DNA from: Pseudomonas sp. WS 5079
GTDB taxonomy: Bacteria > Pseudomonadota > Gammaproteobacteria > Pseudomonadales > Pseudomonadaceae
Assembly: GCF_012985465.1 (NCBI RefSeq)
Contig: NZ_JAAQWN010000014.1
Location: forward strand, 62,001 to 126,000
DNA length: 64,000 nucleotides
Direction: 5' to 3'
Of the stretch, positions 1-8,321 are shown piece by piece. The notes beneath the pieces are model-generated. The model worked only from the letters and a program-made list of their open reading frames with translations. It had not been told where the DNA came from and did no database searches. The translations under genes were made by a program, and so were the position numbers. How positions within the stretch are numbered: position 1 is the first letter of the stretch; each line of letters starts with the position of its first letter.

Positions 1-86
1 TCGCCCTGTACGTGCTGGCGCTGTTTATCGCCCTTGGCGGCCTGCTGGTGTTGCGCACCAACGCCGCCATCGTCAACCCTCAGTAA
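1..86 (+). CDS. C-terminal end of a transporter, probably the MFS 4-hydroxyphenylacetate permease HpaX (5' cut by window)
   Basis: Only the last 27 codons are present, read in the frame starting at base 3 and ending in TAA at 84-86. They encode a hydrophobic segment rich in Leu, Val and Ala, then a short polar tail ending VNPQ, as in the last helix of an MFS permease. It sits 12 bases upstream of hpaH, the place hpaX holds in Pseudomonas homoprotocatechuate clusters. The identity as HpaX is inferred from position only. Confidence 0.55.
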   Translation, partial: ALYVLALFIALGGLLVLRTNAAIVNPQ

Positions 87-98
87 GAGACCCTTGTC

Positions 99-902
99 AT
101 GCTCGATCCACAGCTCATCCTGCAAGCCGCTGCCCAACTGGACCATGCCGAACGCAGCCGCGAACAGGTACGCCAGTTTTCCCTCGATCATCCGGCGATC
201 ACGATCGAGGACGCCTACGCCATCCAGCGCGCCTGGGTCGCCCAGAAGATCAAGGGCGGGCGCAAGCTGGTCGGGCACAAGATCGGCCTGACCTCGCGGG
301 CGATGCAGGTGTCGTCGAACATCACCGAACCGGACTACGGTGCGCTGCTCGATGACATGCTGTTTGAGGAAGGCACCGACATTCCATTCGAGCGCTTTAT
401 CGTGCCGCGGGTCGAGGTCGAACTGGCCTTCATCCTCGGCAAGCCGCTCAAGGGCCCCAACTGCACGATTTTCGATGTGCTCGACGCCACCGAGTGGGTG
501 ATCCCGGCCCTGGAGATCATCGACGCGCGCATCCAGCAGGTCGACCCGCACACCAAGGCCACGCGCAAGGTGTTCGACACCATCTCCGACAACGCCGCGA
601 ATGCCGGCGTGGTCATGGGCGGCCGCGCGGTGCGGCCAACCGAGATCGACCTGCGCAAAGTGCCGGCGGTGCTGTATCGCAACGGCGTGATCGAAGAGTC
701 CGGGGTCTCGGCCGCCGTGCTCAACCACCCGGCCAAGGGCGTGGCGTGGCTGGCGAACAAGCTGGCGCCCTACGACGTCACCTTGCTGCCAGGGCAGATC
801 ATCCTCGGCGGCTCGTTTACCCGGCCGGTGGCGGCCAGCCCGGGCGATACCTTCCATGTCGACTACGACATGCTCGGCTCGATTTCCTGCCGATTCGTCT
901 GA
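99..902 (+). CDS. hpaH: 2-oxo-hepta-3-ene-1,7-dioate hydratase HpaH
   Basis: 267 aa, the usual family length. It belongs to the fumarylacetoacetate-hydrolase/2-hydroxypentadienoate-hydratase fold. Visible features are the [11 protein letters not shown] segment (about residues 58-68), the acidic [11 protein letters not shown] stretch (about 103-113) that supplies metal-binding Glu residues, and the C-terminal ILGGSFTRP (about 235-243). The enzyme adds water to 2-oxohept-3-ene-1,7-dioate, the penultimate step of 4-hydroxyphenylacetate/homoprotocatechuate meta-cleavage. The product is the substrate of HpaI, encoded 18 bases downstream in the same operon. The Shine-Dalgarno (SD) sequence is weak (AAGAGA). 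Cytoplasmic. Confidence 0.93.
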   Translation: MLDPQLILQAAAQLDHAERSREQVRQFSLDHPAITIEDAYAIQRAWVAQKIKGGRKLVGHKIGLTSRAMQVSSNITEPDYGALLDDMLFEEGTDIPFERFIVPRVEVELAFILGKPLKGPNCTIFDVLDATEWVIPALEIIDARIQQVDPHTKATRKVFDTISDNAANAGVVMGGRAVRPTEIDLRKVPAVLYRNGVIEESGVSAAVLNHPAKGVAWLANKLAPYDVTLLPGQIILGGSFTRPVAASPGDTFHVDYDMLGSISCRFV

Positions 903-920
903 CACCTGGAGGACTGATTC

Positions 921-1721
921 ATGGACATGCCTGTCAACCGCTTCAAACAGCGGCTCACCTGCGGGGAGCCGCAGATCGGCCTGTGGCTGGGCCTGGCGCA
1001 CGCGTACTGCGCGGAACTGGCGGCCAATGCCGGTTTCGATTGGCTGCTGATCGACGGCGAACACGCCCCCAACGACTTGCGCGGCATGCTCGGCCAATTG
1101 CAGGCCGTGGCGCCCTACGCCAGCGAGGCGGTGATTCGTCCGGTCCTTGGCGACACCGCATTGATCAAGCAGGTGCTGGATATCGGCGCGCAAACCTTGT
1201 TGGTGCCGATGGTCGAAAGCGCCACCCAGGCCCGGGAACTGGTGCGCGCCATGCGCTATCCACCCCAGGGCATCCGCGGCGTGGGCAGCGCCCTGGCGCG
1301 GGCTTCACGCTGGAACAGCATCGACGGCTACCTGGACCAGGCCGACGCACAGATGTGCCTGCTGGTGCAGATCGAAAGCTTGCAAGGGCTGGCCAACCTC
1401 GACGCGATAGCGGCTGTCGAAGGCGTGGATGGCGTGTTTATCGGCCCGGCGGACTTGAGTGCATCCATGGGCCACCGGGGCAATCCGGGGCACCCTGACG
1501 TGCAAGCGGCAATCGAAGATGCCATTGCGCGGATCCGCCAGGCGGGCAAGGCGGCGGGGATTCTCAGTGCCGATGAGAAACTCGCCCGGCGGTACATCGA
1601 GCTGGGCGCGGGGTTTGTCGCAGTGGGGGTGGATACCACGGTGCTGATGCGTGGGTTGCAGGGGTTGGTGGGCAAGTTCAAAGACAAACCCGCGCCAGCG
1701 AGCACTGGCGGCGTCTACTAA
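921..1721 (+). CDS. hpaI: 4-hydroxy-2-oxoheptane-1,7-dioate aldolase HpaI
   Basis: 266 aa class II (metal-dependent) pyruvate aldolase of the HpcH/HpaI family. The [12 protein letters not shown] motif near residue 41 carries the conserved His. The [12 protein letters not shown] segment and the [30 protein letters not shown] block hold the metal-binding Glu and Asp. It splits 4-hydroxy-2-oxoheptanedioate into pyruvate and succinic semialdehyde, the last Hpa step. A strong SD (GGAGG) precedes ATG 921. The 18-base gap to hpaH implies co-transcription. Confidence 0.93.
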   Translation: MDMPVNRFKQRLTCGEPQIGLWLGLAHAYCAELAANAGFDWLLIDGEHAPNDLRGMLGQLQAVAPYASEAVIRPVLGDTALIKQVLDIGAQTLLVPMVESATQARELVRAMRYPPQGIRGVGSALARASRWNSIDGYLDQADAQMCLLVQIESLQGLANLDAIAAVEGVDGVFIGPADLSASMGHRGNPGHPDVQAAIEDAIARIRQAGKAAGILSADEKLARRYIELGAGFVAVGVDTTVLMRGLQGLVGKFKDKPAPASTGGVY

Positions 1722-1748
1722 TCACCTTCAAACGCCGCAGGACCCGAT

Positions 1749-1837
1749 GTGAGAGCGGGCTTGCTCGCGAAAGCGGTGTGTCAGTCAATATATTCGGTGA
1801 CTGAACCACTGCTTTCGCGAGCAAGCCCGCTCCCACA
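1749..1837. repeat. REPIN (paired inverted REP sequences)
   Basis: Two inverted copies of an imperfect REP palindrome face each other. The left copy carries GAGCGGGCTTGCTCGCGAAAG and the right copy its complement, separated by about 30 AT-richer bases. This is the GAGCGGGCTTGCTCGCGA class common in P. fluorescens-group genomes. It lies between the converging hpaI and hpaR, the usual extragenic position, and could also act as a 3' mRNA stabiliser or terminator. Confidence 0.85.
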
Positions 1838-1869
1838 TTTTGGATGTGTGGTGTTTGAGAGATCGTGTT

Positions 1870-2292
1870 TCAGCGCCTGATGTTTTTCAGCTCATCCAAC
1901 AACCCCAGCAAGGTCTGCAACTTTTCCTCCCCCAACTGCTCCTGCAAACGCTGGTAGTTGGCCTCCATGCACTGGCTCATGGACGCAAAACTCGCCCGGC
2001 CCTTGTCCGCCAGGGTCACCAGTACCCGTCGCTGATCCTGCTCGGCCTTGCGCCGATGGATCATCCCCGCCGCTTCCATGCGTACCAGCACGCCAGTCAT
2101 GCTCGGCTTGAGGATGCAGGCCAGTTCCGCCAGTTGGTAAATCTCCAGTTCGTCGTGTTGATTGAGGATGCGGATCACCCGCCATTGCTGCTCGGTCAGG
2201 CCGTGTTCGTTCAGCGAGGGGCGGAAAAAACTCATGGCCGCTTCGCGGGCCTGTAACAGGGTGAGGGTCAGGGACTGCCGGGGTTTGAGCAT
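1870..2292 (-). CDS. hpaR: MarR-family repressor HpaR of the homoprotocatechuate operon
   Basis: 140 aa. MarR winged-helix repressor: recognition-helix region LAELACILKPSMTGVLVRME (about 55-74) and wing KAEQDQRRVLVTLADKG. The family member HpaR represses hpa meta-cleavage genes and is released by 4-hydroxyphenylacetate or homoprotocatechuate. It converges on hpaHI and diverges from the amine-oxidation genes, so it may read the pathway intermediate that links the two clusters. Start ATG at 2292 has no clear SD. An imperfect operator-like dyad lies at 2317-2330. Confidence 0.9.
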   Translation of the reverse strand: MLKPRQSLTLTLLQAREAAMSFFRPSLNEHGLTEQQWRVIRILNQHDELEIYQLAELACILKPSMTGVLVRMEAAGMIHRRKAEQDQRRVLVTLADKGRASFASMSQCMEANYQRLQEQLGEEKLQTLLGLLDELKNIRR

Positions 2293-2316
2293 AGAGTCAG
2301 GGTCACGTGATATTTA

Positions 2317-2330
2317 GTTAATGTTTTAAC
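2317..2330. promoter_or_regulatory. Candidate HpaR operator (short inverted repeat)
   Basis: GTTAA-TGTT-TTAAC forms a 5-base dyad in an AT-rich patch, 25 bases upstream of the hpaR start. MarR regulators typically bind such short AT-rich dyads and autoregulate. This is inference from position and symmetry only. Confidence 0.35.
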
Positions 2331-2406
2331 GAAACTCTAACATCCCCGCTCCACGCTCGCGCTATAACTTAAGGGTCGCGCACGTCCATGGCGCGCTGAA
2401 TCAAAA

Positions 2407-2427
2407 GCCCCGGCAGGCAGGATCAAG
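2407..2427 (+). promoter_or_regulatory. Shared motif copy 1, candidate FeaR-type operator
   Basis: GCCCCGGCAGGCA-N3-TCAAG, 72 bases upstream of the FAD oxidoreductase start. The same 13+5 bases recur at 11505-11525 before the aldehyde dehydrogenase gene, and a 13/15 match to the core lies at 9884-9898. All three precede units of the same amine catabolic cluster, which also encodes a FeaR-like AraC regulator. Confidence 0.5.
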
Positions 2428-2498
2428 ACATTGATCGCGCCAAGGCCCCTAATGAAGACATCTGCTTTAGAGCCTTCCTTCACTTTTCAGGCTGCGCC

Positions 2499-3797
2499 AT
2501 GATCACTATTGAAACCCCCACGTATTACACCGCTACCAAGAAGTACAACCTGAGCTTTCCCACCCTGGAACAGGACATCGAGGCCGACATCGTGGTAATT
2601 GGCGGCGGCTTTTCCGGGATCAACACGGCTCTGGAACTGGCAGAAAAGGGCATCACCAATATCGTCGTACTGGAGGCGCGCTACCTGGGTTTTGGCGGCA
2701 CCGGGCGCAATGGCGGGCAGATCATGGCCGGCATTGGCCACGACCTCGAGAAGATCAAGCAAGACGTCGGCGAGGATGGCCTGCGCCAGGTGTTCGAGAT
2801 CAGCGACCTGGGCGCCGACATCATCAAAGACCGGATCGCCAAGTACAACATCGATGCCGACTTTTGCCACGGCTACGGCTATATGGGCTTCAACGCCCGC
2901 CAGGAAAAAACCCTGCGGGCCTGGGAAAAAGACTTCAAGTCGATCAACAGCAAGCACGAAATCCGCTTCCTCGGCGGCTCCGACGTGAAGCAGATCATCG
3001 GCTCCGACGCCTACGGCAGCGCCCTGCTGCATATGGGCGGCGGGCATGTGCATTCGCTGAACCTGCTGCTGGGCGAAGCCAGCGCCCTGGCTGGCCTTGG
3101 CGTGCGGATCTTCGAGAACAGCCCGGCGCTGGAAGTCAGCTATGGCGAGCGCATCACCGTGCGCACCGGACGCGGCTCGGTCAAGGCCAGCAAGCTGTTG
3201 TGGGCGTGTGACAGTTTTCTCAACAAGCTGGAGCCGGAGCTGCATCGCTCGACCATCAACACCTACGCGTTCCAGATGATGACCGAGCCGTTGAGCGAAG
3301 AGCTGATCCAGCGGATAAGCCCGATTCGCGGGGCCTACAGCGATATCCGCCCGGTGATCGACTACTACCGCGTGACCAATGAAAACCGCCTGCTGTTCGG
3401 CGCCGCCACGCCATTGGTCGAGCACATTCCCGGCGATTTGAAAGCCTGGAACCGCAAGCTGATGCTGAAGATTTTCCCCTACCTCAAGGACGTGAAGATC
3501 GACCTCGCCTGGGGCGGCCCGATGGCCTGCAGCCCCAACCTGTTCCCACAGATCGGCACCTTGCCGGGGCGCAGCAATGCGTTCTTTGTCCAGGGTTACT
3601 CGGGCTTTGGCGTCACCCCCAGCCACATCATCTGCAAGGTCCTGGCCGAAGGCATGAGCGAAGGCTCGGCGCGCTATGACCTGGTCAGTTCGATCCACCG
3701 TCCGACGATCATCGGCAAGGACGCAATCCGCCCCTTGCTGCTGACCGCCGGCAAATCCTGGCACCAACTGTCCGGTTACTGGAATGGTCGCCGCTAA
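2499..3797 (+). CDS. FAD-dependent amine oxidoreductase (DadA/PuuB-like), probable tyramine/dopamine oxidation enzyme
   Basis: 432 aa flavoprotein. The Rossmann GGGFSGINTALELAEKG motif (about 32-48) is followed by Glu of LEARYLGFGGTGRNGGQ, the GG/GRNGGQ motif typical of DAO-superfamily proteins such as PuuB. The C-terminal FFVQGYSGFGVTPSH segment completes the FAD site. No signal peptide. It is first in an operon with cupin, moaF and SDR genes and next to hpaR, so deamination of an aryl-ethylamine to its aldehyde is the likely job, replacing the copper amine oxidase used by E. coli. P. putida U has a comparable tyn pathway. The substrate is inferred. Confidence 0.75.
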   Translation: MITIETPTYYTATKKYNLSFPTLEQDIEADIVVIGGGFSGINTALELAEKGITNIVVLEARYLGFGGTGRNGGQIMAGIGHDLEKIKQDVGEDGLRQVFEISDLGADIIKDRIAKYNIDADFCHGYGYMGFNARQEKTLRAWEKDFKSINSKHEIRFLGGSDVKQIIGSDAYGSALLHMGGGHVHSLNLLLGEASALAGLGVRIFENSPALEVSYGERITVRTGRGSVKASKLLWACDSFLNKLEPELHRSTINTYAFQMMTEPLSEELIQRISPIRGAYSDIRPVIDYYRVTNENRLLFGAATPLVEHIPGDLKAWNRKLMLKIFPYLKDVKIDLAWGGPMACSPNLFPQIGTLPGRSNAFFVQGYSGFGVTPSHIICKVLAEGMSEGSARYDLVSSIHRPTIIGKDAIRPLLLTAGKSWHQLSGYWNGRR

Positions 3798-3827
3798 CCC
3801 CGTTTTTATCCCTATGGAGCAACTGCC

Positions 3828-4193
3828 ATGACCCTCGTCACCCTCAAGAAAGATATCCAACTGTCTGAACTCGATGCCTGGGGCACCGTTGCCGATCTCG
3901 GCAGCGAAATCCTCGCCGGCGAACTCAAGGCCTTCGGCAAAATGACCTTCGGCGCGCCGACCGACCCGGTCAGCAGCGCCTACTTCGGCACCACCCAGGG
4001 CACGTTCCGCATGGTCTACCCCTTTAACGAACAGGCCACCGTGGTCACCGGCGAGGTGCGCCTGACCGACGAGTCCAGCGGCCAAACCACCACCTATAAG
4101 GCGGGCGACAGCTGGTTCGTGACCAAGGGCACGCCAGTGCTGTGGGAAGTGCTCAGCGCAAGTTTCGTCAAACACTACTTCGCGGTCGTATGA
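3828..4193 (+). CDS. Cupin-domain protein (ureidoglycine-aminohydrolase-type cupin)
   Basis: 121 aa, a single small beta-barrel cupin. Motif-2-like pieces are seen in GEVRLTDESSGQTTTYKAGDSWFVTKGTPVLWEV (about 78-111), but the usual cupin His ligands are sparse, so metal binding is uncertain. It follows the FAD oxidoreductase by 30 bases with SD GGAG and precedes moaF by 13 bases. Operon membership suggests an accessory role in amine oxidation or protection from reactive intermediates. Function is not established. Confidence 0.75.
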   Translation: MTLVTLKKDIQLSELDAWGTVADLGSEILAGELKAFGKMTFGAPTDPVSSAYFGTTQGTFRMVYPFNEQATVVTGEVRLTDESSGQTTTYKAGDSWFVTKGTPVLWEVLSASFVKHYFAVV

Positions 4194-4206
4194 ACGGAGG
4201 CCGGTG

Positions 4207-5028
4207 ATGACTCACCCATCTGACTGGATCACCGTCGGCGCCCTCGCCGACGGCTTTGCCCCCCAGGCCTTTATCCTGCCCAACCTGGCAGACCTGGACG
4301 GCAAGACGTTCACCCTGCACTTCGCCAATGGCTGGCAGATAGCGCATCATTTCGCTCAGCAGAGCCTGTCCTGGAGCGCCCTGGACGGGCACTCCAGCGG
4401 CACGGCGCCCTACCGTGCCACGTCGATCCGCCCCGGCCTGTACCTGGTGGACTTCATCAAGCATGAAGGCGGGCAGGACTGGTCCATCAGCCTGGTGCTC
4501 GACACCCACAGTGCCTCGTTCACCGCCGTCATCGGCCGCCTGCCCTCCCCGGCAGACACCGCCGAGGGCCTGTACAGCCGCGCCCTGGCGGGCAAGCCGT
4601 TAACCGCGGTGGCCGTGGACTTCCTGCATGGCAGCCTCGACCGCCCGTGGCAGGAAGGGTTGTGCCCCCACACGCCGACACGCGAGTTGGTGGGCCTGCG
4701 CAACCAATACCGCTACAGCCCGAGCGAGGTCTACGAGCACCTCTACCTCAACGACCAGTTCTATGCCTGGCAGTGCCTCAAGGGTGTCGAGCAAGGCCTG
4801 TGCGACACCGATCGCTGCCATTACTACAAGATTGCCGATGAGCTGTACCTATTTGTCTGGCGCGAAAAAATCATTCCCACCCTGGGCCTGGTGCTGATTG
4901 ACCTGCAACAGCACCGCAGCGACGGCAAGATCTTCGGCTACGCCGGTTCCTCGTTCGATGCGCTGTCGAACTTCCCCATCAGTTCCTATTGCCAGGTGCT
5001 CAACCGCACGGAGTATGCCGATGACTGA
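4207..5028 (+). CDS. moaF: MoaF-like protein of the monoamine regulon
   Basis: 273 aa with an N-terminal MoaF half (about 10-115) and a MoaF C-terminal half (about 150-270) with conserved aromatic and acidic residues (YRYSPSEVYEHLYLND, HYYKIADELYLFVWREK). MoaF is named from the Klebsiella monoamine regulon (moaEF), where it is induced with tyramine oxidation. Its reaction is unknown and the fold is lipocalin-like. It is unrelated to molybdopterin MoaA-E. ATG 4207 is preferred over GTG 4204 because GGAGG lies 6 bases upstream. The stop overlaps the next start (ATGACTGA). Confidence 0.8.
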   Translation: MTHPSDWITVGALADGFAPQAFILPNLADLDGKTFTLHFANGWQIAHHFAQQSLSWSALDGHSSGTAPYRATSIRPGLYLVDFIKHEGGQDWSISLVLDTHSASFTAVIGRLPSPADTAEGLYSRALAGKPLTAVAVDFLHGSLDRPWQEGLCPHTPTRELVGLRNQYRYSPSEVYEHLYLNDQFYAWQCLKGVEQGLCDTDRCHYYKIADELYLFVWREKIIPTLGLVLIDLQQHRSDGKIFGYAGSSFDALSNFPISSYCQVLNRTEYADD

Positions 5029-5824
5029 GCCACGCACGGTGCTGATCACCGGGGCCGGCACCGGTATCGGCGCCGCGTGTGCCCGGCTGTATGCGGGCGA
5101 AAAGACACAACTGGTACTGATCGGCCGGCGTCGCGAACCGCTGGAGCAGGTGGCCGCAGACACCGGCGGGCTGATCCTGGTGGGCGACGCGGCCTGCCCC
5201 GTGACCTGGGAAGGGTTCATCACGCAGATCCGCCAGCGCTATGGGCGTCTCGATGTGCTGCTGGCCTGCGCCGGCGGCCATGGCGTGGGCAGTGCCACGC
5301 AAACCCCACCGGCCACCTGGGAAGCAGCGTTGCGCGGCAATCTCGACAGCGCCTTCTACAGCGCGCGGGCCTGCCTGCCGCTGTTGCTGGAAAGCGCTGG
5401 CAATATTGTGCTGATCGGCTCCATCGCCTCACTAGCGGCAGGCCCCGAGGTGTGCGGCTACACCACCGCCAAACATGCGCTGCTGGGGCTCAACCGCTCG
5501 TTGGCCCGGGATTACGGGCCGCGCGGGGTGCGGGTCAATGCGGTGTGTCCGGGCTGGGTGCGCACGCCCATGGCGGATCAGGAAATGCAGCCGTTGATGC
5601 AGGCCTATGACGAGAGCCTGCAGCAAGCCTATGCCCGCGTGTGCGCCGATGTACCGCTGCGCCGCCCGGCCAGTGCCGACGAGATCGCCAAGGTCTGTCG
5701 CTTCCTGGCATCGGCTGACGCGTCGATCATCACCGGCGCAGCCCTGGTGGCCGACGGCGGTTCAAGCATTGTCGATGTGCCGACACTGGCCTTCGCCCAT
5801 CTGGAGCCCACTCATGCCCCATGA
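5021..5824 (+). CDS. Short-chain dehydrogenase/reductase (SDR), MoaE-like position
   Basis: 267 aa classical SDR: nucleotide motif TGAGTGIGAACARLY (about 11-25), catalytic YTTAK (Tyr-x-x-x-Lys, about 147-151) and PGWVRTPM. A basic residue pair after the second strand (IGRRREP) hints at NADP. ATG 5021 is chosen because GGAG lies 7 bases upstream and it overlaps the moaF stop by 8 bases. Pairing of an SDR with moaF repeats the Klebsiella moaEF arrangement. The substrate is unknown; an aryl aldehyde, alcohol or ketone is plausible. Confidence 0.82.
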   Translation: MTEPRTVLITGAGTGIGAACARLYAGEKTQLVLIGRRREPLEQVAADTGGLILVGDAACPVTWEGFITQIRQRYGRLDVLLACAGGHGVGSATQTPPATWEAALRGNLDSAFYSARACLPLLLESAGNIVLIGSIASLAAGPEVCGYTTAKHALLGLNRSLARDYGPRGVRVNAVCPGWVRTPMADQEMQPLMQAYDESLQQAYARVCADVPLRRPASADEIAKVCRFLASADASIITGAALVADGGSSIVDVPTLAFAHLEPTHAP

Positions 5825-6569
5825 CCTGGACTTCAGCGGCCAAGTGGTTCTGGTCACTGGCGGCGCCCAGGGCATCGGTCGTGGGATTGTCGAAGGGTTT
5901 GCCAGGCGCGGCGCCCAGGTGCTGATTGCCGACCGACAAATCGCCACGGCCCAGGCCCTGGCTGACGAACTTATAGCCCATGGTTGCCAAGTCGCGGCCG
6001 TTGGTATCGACCTGGCGGATGCCAGCGCGGTGTTCGCGCTGATGCAACGCCAGGAACGACTCGACGTACTGGTCCACAACGCCGGGTATTTCCCGCTGAC
6101 CTGCTTTGAGGACATCACCCCGGCCATTCTCGAGCGCACCCTGGCGGTGAATCTCTCGGCCCTGTTCTGGCTGACCCAAGGCGCCCTGCCGATGTTCCGC
6201 CGCCAGGGCCGCGGCTGTGTACTGGTGACTTCATCAGTGACCGGCCCCAGGGTGGCGTACCCCGGGCTGAGCCACTATGCGGCGTCCAAGGCCGGGGTCA
6301 ACGGCTTCATTCGCAATGCTGCGCTGGAACTGGCGGGGTTGAATGTACGGGTCAACGGGGTTGAACCGGGCATGATCGCGACACCGGCAATGAGTAACCT
6401 GGGAGATGGCCAACTCAACGCCAGTATTGCCAGCCGCGTGCCGTTGGGACGCTTGGGCAGCGCCGCCGATATCGCCGGGGCCATGCTGTTTCTGGCTTCG
6501 GGGCTGGCCACCTATATCACCGGGCAAACGCTGGTGGTAGATGGCGGCTCAACCCTGCCGGAAGTCTGA
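5814..6569 (+). CDS. Second short-chain dehydrogenase/reductase of the amine cluster
   Basis: 251 aa. Classical SDR with TGGAQGIGRGIVEGF (about 15-29), DRQIATA suggesting NAD (Asp after beta-2), NNAG equivalent HNAG, catalytic Tyr and Lys in YAASK (about 151-155), and C-terminal GQTLVVDGGST. The start overlaps the previous stop by 11 bases with GGAG upstream, so the two SDRs are translationally coupled. Having two paralogous but divergent SDRs suggests handling of an alcohol side product (such as tyrosol) as well as the aldehyde. That is inference. Confidence 0.82.
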   Translation: MPHDLDFSGQVVLVTGGAQGIGRGIVEGFARRGAQVLIADRQIATAQALADELIAHGCQVAAVGIDLADASAVFALMQRQERLDVLVHNAGYFPLTCFEDITPAILERTLAVNLSALFWLTQGALPMFRRQGRGCVLVTSSVTGPRVAYPGLSHYAASKAGVNGFIRNAALELAGLNVRVNGVEPGMIATPAMSNLGDGQLNASIASRVPLGRLGSAADIAGAMLFLASGLATYITGQTLVVDGGSTLPEV

Positions 6570-6578
6570 AACCCAACC

Positions 6579-6627
6579 TGTAGGAGCCGGCTTGCCGGTG
6601 ATGGCAGTCTGTCAGCCGGCTCCTACG
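6579..6627. repeat. REP-like hairpin (compact pair)
   Basis: GTAGGAGCCGGCT and its exact reverse complement AGCCGGCTCCTAC flank about 21 bases. It belongs to the GGAGCCGGCTTGCCGGY REP type. It lies between the converging SDR and feaR-like genes and may also terminate both. Confidence 0.75.
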
Positions 6628-6656
6628 TTCCATCTACTGGGCGGGTCAGATCCTGT

Positions 6657-7592
6657 TCAGGCCATTCGGCTGGATCGAAACGCCTTGGGTGACTGCTCGA
6701 ACTGCTTCTTGAACGAGCGGCTGAAATGCGCCGAATCGGTAAAACCCCACTTATAGGCAATCGAGGTAATCGATTCGCTACGCAGGAACGGGTTGGTCAA
6801 GTCATCGGCGCTGCGCTTGAGCCTTGCGCGCTGGATGTAGCGGCAGACGCTGTCGTCCTGTTCTTCGAACAGCCGGTACAAATGGCGTACCGAGATGTTC
6901 AAGCGGCTGGCCAGGCCGACGGGGCTCAGGCCAGGCTGGCTGAGGGACTCATCAATGACCTTCTGCACGTAGCTGCGCAGGTTGTTACCTTGCAACGCGC
7001 CGGTGTCATCGCGCGCGTCGTCGTCCTGCTCCAGGGCGGAGCCCAGCAGCGACACAAAGGCACACTGCAACGCCTCGACCTCATCCTCGGCACCTTCGCC
7101 GCCCTTGCACAATTGGTCCATCAACACATGCAGCATGCGCCCACAGGCTTTGCTGGAGGAAATCTTGCCAAAGGTTTTTGCTTGGCTGCCCATCTGCTTG
7201 CACACCTGGGCGCGCGGCAACGACAGCGAGATATGTTCGATCAAGCCGAACGGGGTGATTTCAATGGAGCCCACCGAGTCCATCAGCAGCAGTTCGCCAG
7301 GGGCCAGTTGCACGCGCTGGCCGTTCTGCACGACCTGCGAATAGCCGCTGCGCTGGCTGACCAAAAAGCAATCCTGGTCATTGTCATGGTCGGGGTTGCT
7401 GACCTGGCGCTTGATCAGGCCGGCGTTGGTACGCAGGCTGGCCAGGGGCAACCCGCCGTTTGAAAGCATGGAAAACTCGCCGATAAACAGCGAACGATTA
7501 AAGGCCAGTTCGGTGTCGAAGTGGCCGCACATCGCACGCAAGTCGCGGTTCCAGGTGTCGAGCCCCTGTTGTGCACTCTGTTGGATACCCAT
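6657..7592 (-). CDS. feaR: AraC-family activator FeaR-like (amine catabolism regulator)
   Basis: 311 aa. The N-terminal AraC-binding-like domain (about 1-190) resembles FeaR/AraC-binding-like regulators such as those for tyramine and phenylethylamine. The C-terminal AraC HTH (about 205-305) shows the LASRLNISVRHLYRLFEEQD first helix-turn-helix and ITSIAYKWGFTDSAHFSRSFKKQF second. In E. coli, FeaR activates the amine oxidase and phenylacetaldehyde dehydrogenase genes. Here it sits in the middle of the corresponding cluster. Start ATG 7592 has GGAG 8 bases upstream; an upstream in-frame GTG at 7604 lacks an SD. Confidence 0.85.
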   Translation of the reverse strand: MGIQQSAQQGLDTWNRDLRAMCGHFDTELAFNRSLFIGEFSMLSNGGLPLASLRTNAGLIKRQVSNPDHDNDQDCFLVSQRSGYSQVVQNGQRVQLAPGELLLMDSVGSIEITPFGLIEHISLSLPRAQVCKQMGSQAKTFGKISSSKACGRMLHVLMDQLCKGGEGAEDEVEALQCAFVSLLGSALEQDDDARDDTGALQGNNLRSYVQKVIDESLSQPGLSPVGLASRLNISVRHLYRLFEEQDDSVCRYIQRARLKRSADDLTNPFLRSESITSIAYKWGFTDSAHFSRSFKKQFEQSPKAFRSSRMA

Positions 7593-7700
7593 GGGTGTCT
7601 CCACAATGGCTTATTGTTTTTGTCGGGCAATAGTTAACATGTTATCTATATGCGCGCAACAAGTACCTGTCCACCCTTGTGTTTGCACTAATGATGCCAA

Positions 7701-8321
7701 TCAGAGCGTGCGCAATACGCGCTGCAAGCCGAGCAGCGCTGCCAGCAGCACGTCCCGCTGTTCGCGGCTCAGGGCGATGTAGCGGCGAAAGGCAGGCATG
7801 CGGTTGACCACCTCGCTGCCGCCCATGTGTTCCAGGCGCACGTGCCAGTGCCGGGCGTGCAGTTCAATGTGCAGGTGCTTGAAATCCAGGGGCATCAATG
7901 CCTGGTGCAAGGCACTGTCCTGTTGCAAGCGCACCTGCAGCTGCCCCAGCAATGCACCCTCGCCCGAGCGTTGCCGGCAGCGGATCCCGGTACGTCGAAC
8001 GGCCCCGCCATGGTGCAATTCAAAGCGTGCCGCGCCCTCTGTCGAGGCGGGCAGGCACAAGCTGAACTCGGTCATGACCAGGTGCATCAACAGCTGCGAT
8101 TCGGTGCGCTCGCGGATTTCCAGGTGCAGGCTGCCATCGTCCAGGGCAGCCCGCGCCAAGGTCGGCGACACCTGCTCGAAACGCGCCAGCCCCAAATTGC
8201 GCCGCAGTTGCCCCAGGGTGCGCCCCGGCTGATAGCCCGCTGGCGCCCGTTGTGCGCTGAACAGCTCAGACAGCTTTTGCCGCAGTGCTGACATAGCCGT
8301 TGTGAGAGTGACCCGGTTCAT
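7701..8321 (-). CDS. Conserved hypothetical protein, probably DUF3156 family
   Basis: 206 aa, no signal peptide or membrane segment. It is rich in Arg, His and Leu. A block about residues 95-165 (FELHHGGAVRRTGIRCR, HIELHARHWHVRLEHMGGSEVVNRMPAFRRYI) looks conserved-domain-like. I recognise it only as the DUF3156 type seen with Pseudomonas amine permeases. Start ATG 8321 has AAGGAG 7 bases upstream and overlaps the permease 3' end by 56 bases in another frame, so the two are likely coupled. Function unknown. Confidence 0.7.
   Translation of the reverse strand: MNRVTLTTAMSALRQKLSELFSAQRAPAGYQPGRTLGQLRRNLGLARFEQVSPTLARAALDDGSLHLEIRERTESQLLMHLVMTEFSLCLPASTEGAARFELHHGGAVRRTGIRCRQRSGEGALLGQLQVRLQQDSALHQALMPLDFKHLHIELHARHWHVRLEHMGGSEVVNRMPAFRRYIALSREQRDVLLAALLGLQRVLRTL

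Noticed and set aside
2487-4175. 562-aa minus-strand open frame opposite the FAD oxidoreductase
   Set aside because: Shadow frame caused by high GC and codon bias; low-complexity composition and the real gene has clear FAD motifs.
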